Assembly (NCBI RefSeq): GCF_013408795.1
Contig: NZ_JACCCC010000001.1
Location: 3,472,001 to 3,536,000 of the forward strand
DNA length: 64,000 bases
Direction of reading: 5' to 3'
DNA from: Spinactinospora alkalitolerans
GTDB taxonomy: Bacteria > Actinomycetota > Actinomycetes > Streptosporangiales > Streptosporangiaceae
Within the stretch, counting starts at the first letter, position 1; each line of letters starts with the position of its first letter. The position numbers were made by a program, and so were the translations under genes. This document shows positions 9,092 through 17,719 of this stretch, piece by piece. The notes under the pieces were generated by a model. That model had not been told where the DNA came from and did not search any database. It was given only the letters and a program-made list of their open reading frames with translations.

Positions 9092-9352
9092 TCAATTCGA
9101 GGGCTCGGTCTGCTGCTCCCGCCGCAGCTCCTGGGACCTGCGGACGCTCGCGGGTCTCATGTCCGTCCACACCCGCTCGATGTGGTGAAGGCATTCCTCG
9201 CGGGATCCACGGGTTCCCTCGGACAGCCATCCGGCGGGCAGCTCCCGCGTCGCCGGCCAGACGGAATACTGCTGTTCCTCGTTGACGACGACGAGATACT
9301 CCTGGCCCGCGCTGTCGACCTCTACCGTCTCTCCAAGGCTTTCGCGGCTCAT
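9092..9352 (-). CDS. MbtH-like protein
   Basis: 86 residues with the MbtH signature: VVVNEEQQYSVWP, the LPAGW segment, and a C-terminal EECLHHIERVWTDMRPASVR with the conserved tryptophans. MbtH proteins bind adenylation domains and support their folding or activity. The start overlaps the stop of the T-C-A-T synthetase by four bases (ATGA), so the two are translationally coupled. At least one of the four A domains in the cluster is therefore probably MbtH-dependent. Confidence 0.95.
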   Translation of the reverse strand: MSRESLGETVEVDSAGQEYLVVVNEEQQYSVWPATRELPAGWLSEGTRGSREECLHHIERVWTDMRPASVRRSQELRREQQTEPSN

Positions 9353-12300
9353 GGTGCGGTGCTCCTTTGCGCTCCTGCGTGTTCCTCTGGCGATGCGGAT
9401 CCCGGTCCCGGATACTCGATCGCCCGCTCTGCCGAGTCGCCGGTTTTGGCTTCATTCCGGATCACCGCCTCGGAGATCCCGACCGCACTCGGCTCCCTCA
9501 TCAGCTCCGTGATTGATATTTCCGTTCGGAACAGACGTTTGATCCTGCCGGAGAGCCGTACGATGTCCAGCGACCGTCCGCCGAGTGTGAAGAACTGGTC
9601 CTCCTCCCCGACCTCGTCGGGGTGGATACCGAGTGTTTCGGCCATGAGCCGGGTGACTGCCTTTCGCACGGGCTCGCGTGGCGGCGCGGAGGCGGCTGTA
9701 CCGGGACGCCCGGTCTGGCCGGGTGGCGGGAGTGCCTTGCGGTCGACTTTGCCGTTGCTGTTGAGCGGGACCTGGTCGATGCGGGTCAGCACCGCTGGCA
9801 GCAGGTAGGCGGGGAGCTCGGAGCGCAGGTGGGCGAGGACATCGTCCGAGGCGACATCGGGATCCGCGGCGTAGTAGCCGAGCAACCTGCGGTGGTCCGA
9901 GGGGCCAGCGACCGCCACGACGGAGTCGCGGACCCGCGGGTGTCGGGCGATGGCCGCCTCGATCTCTCCCGGCTCGACCCGGTACCCGTCGATCTTGACC
10001 TGGTCGTCCGCCCGGCCGCAGAACTCCAGGCTGCCGTCGGGCCGCCACCGCCCCAGGTCTCCGGTCCGGTACAGGCGCGCGCCGGGCCGGCCGAAGGGAT
10101 CGGGGACGAACCTCTCCGCGGTCGTTCCCGGCTGGCCGGCGTAACCGCGGACGACGCAGTCCCCACCGATGTAGAGCTCTCCGAGCTTCCCGAGCCCGAC
10201 CGGGGTCATCCTCTCGTCCAGGACGTACATCGTGGTGTTGGGGATGGGAAGGCCGATCGGGAGCGAGGCCCCGCCTTCCATCCGGAGGACGTGGTGGACA
10301 CAGTTGCCCACCGACGCCTCGGTAGGCCCGTATTCGTTCAGTACTGGGGTGAACGGGTCCATCTCCCGCCACTTGTGCAGAACCCGGGAGGGGAACGTGT
10401 CGGCGCCGACCACCAGTGCTTCGCACAGGTCCCGGGCCTGGTCCGGTGTCATGAACTCCGCCAGCAGGTCGAGCTGGCCAGGGGTCAGTTTGATGAATGC
10501 ATAGGGGGCGCGTTCGAGGATCGCCTCAGCGAGCCTCTCGGTGGGTGTCGCGTCCGGAACGACACACACGGGCTGTCCGGTAAGCAGCGGCGCGTACAGG
10601 TTGGGAACGATCATGTCGAAGGTGAAGGAGGAGAAGACGGGTGCGCCTCCGGCGCCCTCTCCCACGTACTCACGGACTGCCCACGTCAGATAGTTGACGA
10701 GCGACCGGTGTTCGACGACCACGGCTTTGGGCAGCCCCGTCGATCCTGAGGTGTAGATGACGTAGGCGGGATTCGCGGACGTCGCGGTACGAGGGGGGCG
10801 GTGCGCCGGGGTGCGGTCGGTTTCGGCGAGTGCCGTGTCCAGGACCGTTCCCTCAAACCACTCCGGAACCTGCTCTCCCTCGGTGACGAGTACCCGCGCA
10901 TGGACCTGGCGGGTCATGTAGCGCTTGCGCTCGTCAGGGTAGTCGGGATCGATCGGCACGTAGGCGCCGCCGGCTTTCAGCACGGCGAGCAGTGCGACCA
11001 GCGTTCGCTCCGATCGTCTCAGGCACACTCCCACCGCACTCTCCGGCGTCACTCCAGCGGCGCGTAGGTGGTGCGCCAGCCGGTTCGCCCTGGCTTCCAG
11101 CCCGGCATAGCTCAGCCTCACGGATCCGCAGCGGACCGCGGTGGCCTCGGGGACGCGATCGACCTGCTGCTCGAAGAACTCGTGCACGCACGCCGAGTCG
11201 GGATAGGGTGCCACCGGGCCGACAGCACGGTCGGTGACGTCGATCCGGGGGGCCTCAGGCAGGTCCAGAGAACGAAGATCCTGGTCCGGCGCGATGCACA
11301 GCATCCGCAGCAGCGCGATATAGGAGTCTGCGAGCCACTTCCCGGTCTCGGGGAGCAGCACGCCGGTGCTGTGGTTCACGGCACCGCTCAGTGTGTTCCC
11401 GTCGTCTGTGATGGTGACCGTCAGATCGAACTTCGCGGTGCCGGTGTCGACGAGCCGCTGGCTCCAGGTTTGTCCGGAGACCGGCGTACGCTGCCCGACG
11501 ATGGTGTCGAACTCGAACAGGACCTGCGCCAGTGGGGATCGGCCCGGTTCGCGTTCGGCGATGGTGTGTGCCACCACCTCGTCGAAGGGAAGCGCCTGGT
11601 GGGCGAGTCCCGCGGCGATCTCCTCGTGGGTCGCGGAGGCAGCCTCGTTGAAGTCGGTTCGGCCGGTTAGCCGGGAGCGGACCGGCAGGGTGTTGAAGAG
11701 AGGGCCGACGGCGCTGCGCAGCTCGGGCAGCGGGCGGTTGGCGGCCGTCACGCCGATCACGATGTCGTCGACACCGGCCCACTGGTGCAGCAGGGCCTGG
11801 AAGGCTGAGGCGAGAACCGCGAACATTGTGGTCCCGCGTTCCCGGGCGAATGCGCGCACCGTGCTCAGGAGTTCCGAGTCGAAGTGAAAGTGGTGCGTGG
11901 CGCCGGCGGGGTCGAAAACGGCCGGACGCGGGAGGTCGCACGGGATGTCCAGGTACCGCGGCGCCTTCGCAAGGCGGTCACGCCAATGCGCGAGCGCTCG
12001 TCCGCGCCCGCCGTCGGCCAGCAGGCGCTCCTGGTGCCCGGCAGCCTCAGCGAACCCCGCCACCGGCGGGAGTCCTGGCCGCTCGCCCGTGACCTCGGCT
12101 CGGTAGCAGGCCGCGAGCTCGTCGAGCAGGATCGTAATCGACTCCCCGTCGCAGACGAGGTGGTGGACGGTGAGCAGCAGCACGTGTTCCGTGTCGCTGA
12201 GGGTCACGAGGTCGACGCGCACGAGCGGGCCGCCGTCGAGGGTGAAGGGGCGGGTGGCGAGCTCACGCAGCAGGTGTTCAGCGCGTTCGTGTCGAGCGGC

Positions 12301-12918
12301 CCGGGTGGCGTCCGACACCCGGTGGCGGCGCGGCGCGACATCCAGGTGTGCCAGCGTGTGCGGGACGGGCAGGCCCTCATGATCGCGGAAGACCGTGCGC
12401 AGCGCCTCGTGCCGGTTGATAAGGGTGGCCACGGCGCGATCAACGGCATCGGCGTCCAGCTCCCCGTGGATGTCCACCGCCCACGGCATGTGGTAGCAGG
12501 GGGTTCCCGGCTGCCAGACCTCGAAGAACCAGATTCGCTCCTGGGTGGGAGAGGCCTTGCCGGGCTGGTTCTCGCAGCCTCTCTGTTCCGCCCGTTCGCT
12601 GGGTGTGGCGGACCTGATCACGGGCGCTCGACGATCCGGTTCCTCCTCCCGCTCGTGTGACCACAGCTCGGCGATACGCCGAGCCGCCTCGGCAACCGTC
12701 GGGGCGGTGAAAACCAGGTCGGCGGGGATTTCGGTTCGCACGAGCGTGTTCATGTGGCGCACGGCCCGCAGCGCGTGGAGCGAACCGCCTCCCTCCGCGA
12801 AGAAGTTCGTGTCGCGGTCGAGGCCCTCGACTTCGAGCACGTCGCACCAGATACGCGCGATCGCCTGCTCCAGGTGGCCGTGCGGGGAAGCCCCACGGGT
12901 CTGGCCGGGTGTACTCAT
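9349..12918 (-). CDS. NRPS, T-C-A-T
   Basis: 1189 residues. Domain order: carrier (about 10-85, FFAEGGGS, Ser46), condensation (about 120-550, HHLVCDG at 252-258), adenylation (about 575-1060, YTSGSTGLPK at 722, NEYGPTEAS, YRTGD, catalytic Lys in NSNGKVDRK), carrier (about 1075-1150, FFTLGGRS, Ser1116). The specificity residues by eye are D-M-P-K-L-V-E-V-G-K. Seven of ten match the classical asparagine code DLTKLGEVGK, so Asn or a relative is the best guess. The N-terminal carrier has no A domain of its own and must be charged in trans, for example by one of the two A-T proteins. The start overlaps the carbamoyltransferase stop by four bases, and MbtH follows with another four-base overlap. 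Confidence 0.93.
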   Translation of the reverse strand: MSTPGQTRGASPHGHLEQAIARIWCDVLEVEGLDRDTNFFAEGGGSLHALRAVRHMNTLVRTEIPADLVFTAPTVAEAARRIAELWSHEREEEPDRRAPVIRSATPSERAEQRGCENQPGKASPTQERIWFFEVWQPGTPCYHMPWAVDIHGELDADAVDRAVATLINRHEALRTVFRDHEGLPVPHTLAHLDVAPRRHRVSDATRAARHERAEHLLRELATRPFTLDGGPLVRVDLVTLSDTEHVLLLTVHHLVCDGESITILLDELAACYRAEVTGERPGLPPVAGFAEAAGHQERLLADGGRGRALAHWRDRLAKAPRYLDIPCDLPRPAVFDPAGATHHFHFDSELLSTVRAFARERGTTMFAVLASAFQALLHQWAGVDDIVIGVTAANRPLPELRSAVGPLFNTLPVRSRLTGRTDFNEAASATHEEIAAGLAHQALPFDEVVAHTIAEREPGRSPLAQVLFEFDTIVGQRTPVSGQTWSQRLVDTGTAKFDLTVTITDDGNTLSGAVNHSTGVLLPETGKWLADSYIALLRMLCIAPDQDLRSLDLPEAPRIDVTDRAVGPVAPYPDSACVHEFFEQQVDRVPEATAVRCGSVRLSYAGLEARANRLAHHLRAAGVTPESAVGVCLRRSERTLVALLAVLKAGGAYVPIDPDYPDERKRYMTRQVHARVLVTEGEQVPEWFEGTVLDTALAETDRTPAHRPPRTATSANPAYVIYTSGSTGLPKAVVVEHRSLVNYLTWAVREYVGEGAGGAPVFSSFTFDMIVPNLYAPLLTGQPVCVVPDATPTERLAEAILERAPYAFIKLTPGQLDLLAEFMTPDQARDLCEALVVGADTFPSRVLHKWREMDPFTPVLNEYGPTEASVGNCVHHVLRMEGGASLPIGLPIPNTTMYVLDERMTPVGLGKLGELYIGGDCVVRGYAGQPGTTAERFVPDPFGRPGARLYRTGDLGRWRPDGSLEFCGRADDQVKIDGYRVEPGEIEAAIARHPRVRDSVVAVAGPSDHRRLLGYYAADPDVASDDVLAHLRSELPAYLLPAVLTRIDQVPLNSNGKVDRKALPPPGQTGRPGTAASAPPREPVRKAVTRLMAETLGIHPDEVGEEDQFFTLGGRSLDIVRLSGRIKRLFRTEISITELMREPSAVGISEAVIRNEAKTGDSAERAIEYPGPGSASPEEHAGAQRSTAP

Positions 12919-14714
12919 GCGTCCACACCTCCGTCCGCCTCCGTCGCTCGGACGCCTTCGCCAGCCCTGCCGATGATGTCCCGCCCCATGACCAGGTAGT
13001 CGATCTCGGACTTGAGGAAGGTGCGCAGCGCGGTCTCCGGGTCCCGGACTACCGGCTGCCCACGCAGGTTGAAAGAGGTGTTGAGCAGGACCGGAACCCC
13101 CGTGATCTCACTGAACGCCTTGAGCAGGAGCCACAGGCGTTCGTTGTCGCTCCTGCGTATGACCTGCACGCGTGCTGTCCCGTCGACGTGGGTGACAGCG
13201 GGCAGCCGGTCTCGCCATTCGGCGCGGGTACGGACCACGAACAGCATGTGCGCGTAACGCTTGGCCGGGAGGGGCAGTTCGAAGTACGTGTCCGCATCCT
13301 CCTCGGTCACGACCGGCGCGAACGGGCGGAAGCCTTCGCGCTGTTTGACGACGGCGTTGAGCCGGTCACGCATATCGGGATCGCCGGGGTCAGCGAGGAT
13401 GCTCCGGTTCCCCAGGGCGCGGGGGCCGAATTCCATCCGCCCCTGCATCCACGCCACGATGTCACCGTTGGCCAGGGAGCGCGCGACCCGTCGGACGAGG
13501 TCGTCGTGGACGTACCGCTGGGCGACCACGGCGGGTTCTCTGGCGACTGCCTCCTCGTATTCCCGCTCCGGATAGTGCGGGCCCCAGTAGGGCATGAACA
13601 TCCCGCTAGAGGGCCCGGCACCGGTGGCCTGGGCGTGGGCGTGGAGCGCGGCTCCGAGCGCTGAGCCGTCATCGCCGGATGCGGGTTGGACGAAGATGTC
13701 GTCGAATATCCCGGTCCGCGCGATTACCCCGTTGGCGGTGCAGTTCAGGGCCACACCCCCGGCCAGGCAGAGGTTACGGTGACCAGTGGCGGCCTGGAAG
13801 TGGCGGAGGGTGTGCAGCAGGCAGCCCTCCAGCGCCGACTGCGCTGCGGCCGCCACGTCCATGTGGTGTTGCTCGATCGGTTCGCCGGGCCCTCGGGGCG
13901 GTCCGAACGATCTGGCCAGGGCGCGGAGCGCGCCGCTGTGGGTCTCGCGTTCGACGGCCGACCGGTTCTCGGCGAGTAGCGGTACGACGCACCCCCCGTT
14001 GCCCGCCGGCCGCACCAGCTCGCGCATCTCGGCGCCGTACACGCCGGGGTCGCCGTAGGGCGCCAGCCCCATCACCTTGTACTCGTCCATCGCGAACTCG
14101 AATCCCAGGTAGAGCGTGACAACGCCGTAGAGCGTGCCGAGTGAGTGCAGCGCCGGCACGGTGTGCAAGGTCTTCAACGTTTCGTTGTGGCCGGAGAAGA
14201 CCGTCATGCTCTCCGCCTCGCCCATGCCGTCGGCGACGAGGACGAGCGCATCATCGAACCCACTGAGGTGGTAGGAGCTCGCCGCGTGCGCCAGATGATG
14301 CCGGATTGGGGTGAACATGTCCCGGGCCTGCGTCTCCGGCCAGTGCTCGGCCAGCAGGGCGCGCACCACACGGGGGGCGTAAATCTCGCGGTGCAGTTTG
14401 GCCGCGTACTCGTTCAGGTGAGCGTTCCCGGCATCGCCGTAGTCGAACGAATGGGCGACCAGGTCGATGTCGGCCATGGTCAGGCCGGTCGCGTCGAGGC
14501 AGTACCGGATCGCGTTGACCGGGAAGTCGCCTGTCGTCTTCTCCCCGGTGAAGCGTTCCTCCGCCGCTGCCGCTACGACGCCGTCATCGGTGACGAGCGC
14601 GGCCGCGGCGTCCAGTCCCTGGACGATGCGGTAGCTGCGGCTGTCGAGGTCCGGGAGTTCCCGCCGTTTGAAGTCGACCGTCTTGTTCATTCCGCTGATC
14701 CCGATGACCCGCAC
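12915..14714 (-). CDS. O-carbamoyltransferase (NodU/CmcH family)
   Basis: 599 residues, full length for the family. The N-terminal Kae1-like domain has RHHLAHAASSYHLSGF (metal and nucleotide site), VLVADGMGE and AGGVALNCTANG. The C-terminal YrdC-like part has EFGPRALGNRSILADP and LNTSFNLRGQPVV. These enzymes make carbamoyl-adenylate from carbamoyl phosphate and ATP and transfer the carbamoyl group to a hydroxyl, as in cephamycin CmcH and novobiocin NovN. In this cluster a hydroxylated residue is the probable acceptor, and the Thr-like adenylation code of the 17720 synthetase would fit. Its first 28 bases overlap the end of the carbamoylase gene, so the two are made together. Confidence 0.92.
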   Translation of the reverse strand: MRVIGISGMNKTVDFKRRELPDLDSRSYRIVQGLDAAAALVTDDGVVAAAAEERFTGEKTTGDFPVNAIRYCLDATGLTMADIDLVAHSFDYGDAGNAHLNEYAAKLHREIYAPRVVRALLAEHWPETQARDMFTPIRHHLAHAASSYHLSGFDDALVLVADGMGEAESMTVFSGHNETLKTLHTVPALHSLGTLYGVVTLYLGFEFAMDEYKVMGLAPYGDPGVYGAEMRELVRPAGNGGCVVPLLAENRSAVERETHSGALRALARSFGPPRGPGEPIEQHHMDVAAAAQSALEGCLLHTLRHFQAATGHRNLCLAGGVALNCTANGVIARTGIFDDIFVQPASGDDGSALGAALHAHAQATGAGPSSGMFMPYWGPHYPEREYEEAVAREPAVVAQRYVHDDLVRRVARSLANGDIVAWMQGRMEFGPRALGNRSILADPGDPDMRDRLNAVVKQREGFRPFAPVVTEEDADTYFELPLPAKRYAHMLFVVRTRAEWRDRLPAVTHVDGTARVQVIRRSDNERLWLLLKAFSEITGVPVLLNTSFNLRGQPVVRDPETALRTFLKSEIDYLVMGRDIIGRAGEGVRATEADGGVDA

Positions 14715-16105
14715 CGATGCTCCTCTCGCGTGGTCGCGTTCTGGGGAGGCGCCGAGGCCGGCGTCCGGCAGCTGCCCGGCACGTGGGAGGTGGCGGCGCG
14801 CAGAAGGATGTCGGCGCCGTTGACGATGTGGCAGGCCTCGGAGTACTCGTCGGGCGCGTGGCTGATGCCGTTGACGCTGGGGATGAACACCATCGCGGCG
14901 GGAGCGATCGAGGTGATCACTTGGGCGTCGTGGCCCGCGCCGCTTGCCATCTCGATCCGGGTGAGCTTCAGCTCGTCGCTCGCTTCGGCGAGGAGCCGGC
15001 GCAGTGTCGGGTCGCAGGGTGCGGGGAGGACGCGATCGATCGTCGTCGCGGTGATGGTGGTCGAGGTCTGGTCGGCGATCTGGGCGGTGAGCCGGCGTAC
15101 GGCGGTGATCGCCCGGTCCAGTGCGCCGAGGTCGATGTCACGGAGATCGATGGGGATTCGAACCCGGCCGGGGACGACGTTCCACGTTCCCGGTGTGACC
15201 TCACAGCGGCCGACTGTCGCGACACGCACAAGGCGCTCGCGGTCGGCGATGTCCTGGACCGCGAGGATGATCCGGGCCGCCGCCACGAGGGCGTCGCTTC
15301 GTAGTTCCATCGGGGTGGTTCCGGCGTGGGCGGCCCTACCGTCGATATCGACGGTGATCGAGACCCGGCCCGAGATCGCCTCAACGATTCCGATGTCCAC
15401 CTCGTGGTGTTCGAGTACGGGTCCCTGCTCGATGTGCAACTCCAGGTAGGTGTCGATGGCACCTGCGGGCCAGGCGGCAGCGGCGATCCGGCTCAGGTCG
15501 CCCCCCACCGAGGCCACCAGGGTGTCCATGGGTTCGCCCGCGGTGGTCACCGTGGCCAGGTGTTCCTCGGTCAGTGAGCCGGCCATCGCATGGGAGCCCC
15601 ACATGGGCGGGGTTCCCCTGGTCCCCTCCTCATCGGCGAAGACGGTGACGACCAGGGGAGAGCGGAGGGGGAGGGAGTTCTCCTTTACGGTCTGGGCGAC
15701 CTCGATCGCCGCGAGCACCCCCACACTCCCGTCATAAGCGCCCCCGCCCGGCACGGTGTCGATGTGTGATCCGAGCATCAGGACCGGCTCACCCGAGTCG
15801 GCCTCGCGGTCGCGGGCCACGATGTTTCCCGCGGGATCGACGTACGGAGCCAGCCCGGCCTCCCGCATGTACTCCACCACCAGCTGCCTGGCCTGCTGGT
15901 CCTCCGGGCTGAAGGCGAGCCGAGAGACGCCTTTCCCTGCTGCGGAACCGATCCTTCCCAGCTCGCCGAGCCGGCGGATCAGCCGTGCCCCGTCAACGCG
16001 GACCGAACCGCCGAAACGGTGGAAGCCGTCTTCGGCTGTACTCAGGGTGGTCGGCATGGGCACTCCCGTTCGCCGGGTCTCACCCGCCGAATCGGTGGTC
16101 GTCAT
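14687..16105 (-). CDS. M20-family N-carbamoyl-L-amino-acid hydrolase / allantoate amidohydrolase-like
   Basis: 472 residues. Metal ligands are visible in LGSHIDTVPGGGAYDG, ADEEG and HIEQGP, and in the late GAGHDAQ motif. All are typical of hydantoinase/carbamoylase (HyuC, AllC, beta-ureidopropionase) enzymes. The dimerisation lid contains SGRVSITVDIDGRAAHAGT. Members cleave the ureido group of N-carbamoyl amino acids. The C-terminal 30 residues are an unusual polar extension that overlaps the carbamoyltransferase gene. ATG 16105 is preferred because it lies after the preceding stop at 16143. An enzyme of this type inside a peptide cluster, directly before a carbamoyltransferase, is uncommon; its substrate here is unknown. 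Confidence 0.88.
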   Translation of the reverse strand: MTTTDSAGETRRTGVPMPTTLSTAEDGFHRFGGSVRVDGARLIRRLGELGRIGSAAGKGVSRLAFSPEDQQARQLVVEYMREAGLAPYVDPAGNIVARDREADSGEPVLMLGSHIDTVPGGGAYDGSVGVLAAIEVAQTVKENSLPLRSPLVVTVFADEEGTRGTPPMWGSHAMAGSLTEEHLATVTTAGEPMDTLVASVGGDLSRIAAAAWPAGAIDTYLELHIEQGPVLEHHEVDIGIVEAISGRVSITVDIDGRAAHAGTTPMELRSDALVAAARIILAVQDIADRERLVRVATVGRCEVTPGTWNVVPGRVRIPIDLRDIDLGALDRAITAVRRLTAQIADQTSTTITATTIDRVLPAPCDPTLRRLLAEASDELKLTRIEMASGAGHDAQVITSIAPAAMVFIPSVNGISHAPDEYSEACHIVNGADILLRAATSHVPGSCRTPASAPPQNATTREEHRCGSSGSAE

Positions 16106-16142
16106 CGGTCTGTCGCTTCTGGGTGCGTGGTCCGGGTACACG

Positions 16143-17615
16143 TCAGTCCTCCACGATCGCGCTGATCGGCCGCTCGGGGTTCCGGGAAGCCGAGTCCAGG
16201 AGCCCGACAAGCCCCGCCGCGAGCCACTGCGCCGTCCCGTGGTCGAACAGGTCCCGCGAGTACTGCAGGGATCCGGTGACGCCCGCTGTTTCCCCTGTCC
16301 CGGTGCGCTTCTCGCTGAATCCCACGTCCAGGTCGAACTTGGCGGTACCTGGGTCGGCGAGGGCCGCCTCGACGGAAAGCCCGGGAAATTGGTGCCCGGT
16401 GCCGAGGTCGTTGTTGAACGCCAGCATGGTCTGGAAAAGCGGGTGGTGAGCCGGGGAACGCCGCGGGTTGAGCCGTGCCACGAGGTACTCGAATGGCAGG
16501 TCCCAGTTCGCGTAGGCGTCCAAGCTGGTCGAGCGAACGCGCATCAGCAGTTCCTTGAAGGACGGATCCCCGGAGGTGTCGAAGCGCAGCACGAGAGGAT
16601 TCACGAATAGGCCGACCAGATCCTCGAGGTCGGTTTCGGTGCGGCCGACCGTGGGCACTCCGATGGGGATGTCGGTGCCCGCGCCGCAGCGCGTGAAGAG
16701 CGCGGCCGTCCCGGCCTGCAGCCCCATGAACAACGTGCACCGGTTCCGCCGCGCGGTCCGCAGGAGTCGTCGGTGGAGCTCGGGAGTGATGTGGAGGGAC
16801 ACCGTGCCGCTGTTGTGGCTCGGTAGGACCGGCCGGTCGCGGTCGAAGGGGAGCTCGAGTTCCTCCGGCAGGCCGGCGAGAGTGCCGCGCCAGTGCTCCA
16901 GCTGCGCCGCCAGCCCTCGTCCTGGCTTCTCCGCGTCAGCGAGTAGCTCCTGCTGGCGTCGGGCGTACTCGCCGTAGCTGGTCCGCAGGGGAGGCCACGC
17001 GGGCGGGGTTCCGTTCAGCCGCGCGGTATAGGCGATGCCCAGGTCGCGGAGGAGGATAGGGCACGACCAGCCGTCGACGGCGATGTGGTGCATGACGAGG
17101 AGCAGCATGTGCTCGTCCGCCCCCAGCCGATGGAGGTGGCCCCGGATCGGTGGCTCGGTGCTCAGGTCGAAATGGTGGCGCTCGGCCTGGCTCAGCCGGT
17201 CCCCGGCCGTCTCGGGCCGGTCGTCGATGCTGAGCAGCGACGGCAGCCGTTCCTCCTCCAGGACCCGTTGCCGGGGATCCCCTCGCACGGTTGGGTACAC
17301 GGTGCGCAGCGGCTCGTGGCGCCCGACGACGTCTGAGAGCGCGAACGCGAGTGCTCGCCGGTCCAGCCGCCCCGACAGCCGGACGTGCAGCGGGACGTTG
17401 TACGCCGTGGTCGGCTCCTCCAGGTGGTGCAGGTACCACAGTCCGCGCTGGGCGCACGAGAGCGGCATGGTGTCGTCCACCGTGCCGCATGCCGCCGCAG
17501 CGGCGGGCGCCGCCGGGGTACTGGAGCGTGGGTAGCCCGCTGAGTCTGGCCCGTGGGCGTATCCGTCGCCCCTGGCATGGTTCCGGCTTTCGCTGTCGCG
17601 GCGTCGTGCCGACAC
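16143..17615 (-). CDS. Stand-alone NRPS condensation domain
   Basis: 490 residues containing only a condensation domain. It has PLSCAQRGLWYLHH (C1), RHEPLRT, the active site HHIAVDG (176-182), VGLFVNPLVLR, and HPLFQTMLAFNN. The first 45 residues are a disordered Ala/Pro-rich leader. The second histidine and the aspartate are intact, so it should be catalytic. There is no carrier or adenylation domain, so it must work between carriers on other proteins, such as the A-T proteins. It might instead act in release. GTG 17615 follows AGGAGGAAAC directly. A 104-bp gap separates it from the large synthetase upstream. Confidence 0.9.
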   Translation of the reverse strand: MSARRRDSESRNHARGDGYAHGPDSAGYPRSSTPAAPAAAAACGTVDDTMPLSCAQRGLWYLHHLEEPTTAYNVPLHVRLSGRLDRRALAFALSDVVGRHEPLRTVYPTVRGDPRQRVLEEERLPSLLSIDDRPETAGDRLSQAERHHFDLSTEPPIRGHLHRLGADEHMLLLVMHHIAVDGWSCPILLRDLGIAYTARLNGTPPAWPPLRTSYGEYARRQQELLADAEKPGRGLAAQLEHWRGTLAGLPEELELPFDRDRPVLPSHNSGTVSLHITPELHRRLLRTARRNRCTLFMGLQAGTAALFTRCGAGTDIPIGVPTVGRTETDLEDLVGLFVNPLVLRFDTSGDPSFKELLMRVRSTSLDAYANWDLPFEYLVARLNPRRSPAHHPLFQTMLAFNNDLGTGHQFPGLSVEAALADPGTAKFDLDVGFSEKRTGTGETAGVTGSLQYSRDLFDHGTAQWLAAGLVGLLDSASRNPERPISAIVED

Positions 17616-17719
17616 GTTTCCTCCTGGCCGTACGTACTGCGGCGGCGTGGGGCTCGGCGGGTTGATGCCGGCGGTCCCGACGAGTCAGCCGGGAGCGCCG
17701 GGGCCGGGTGTTCCTGACC

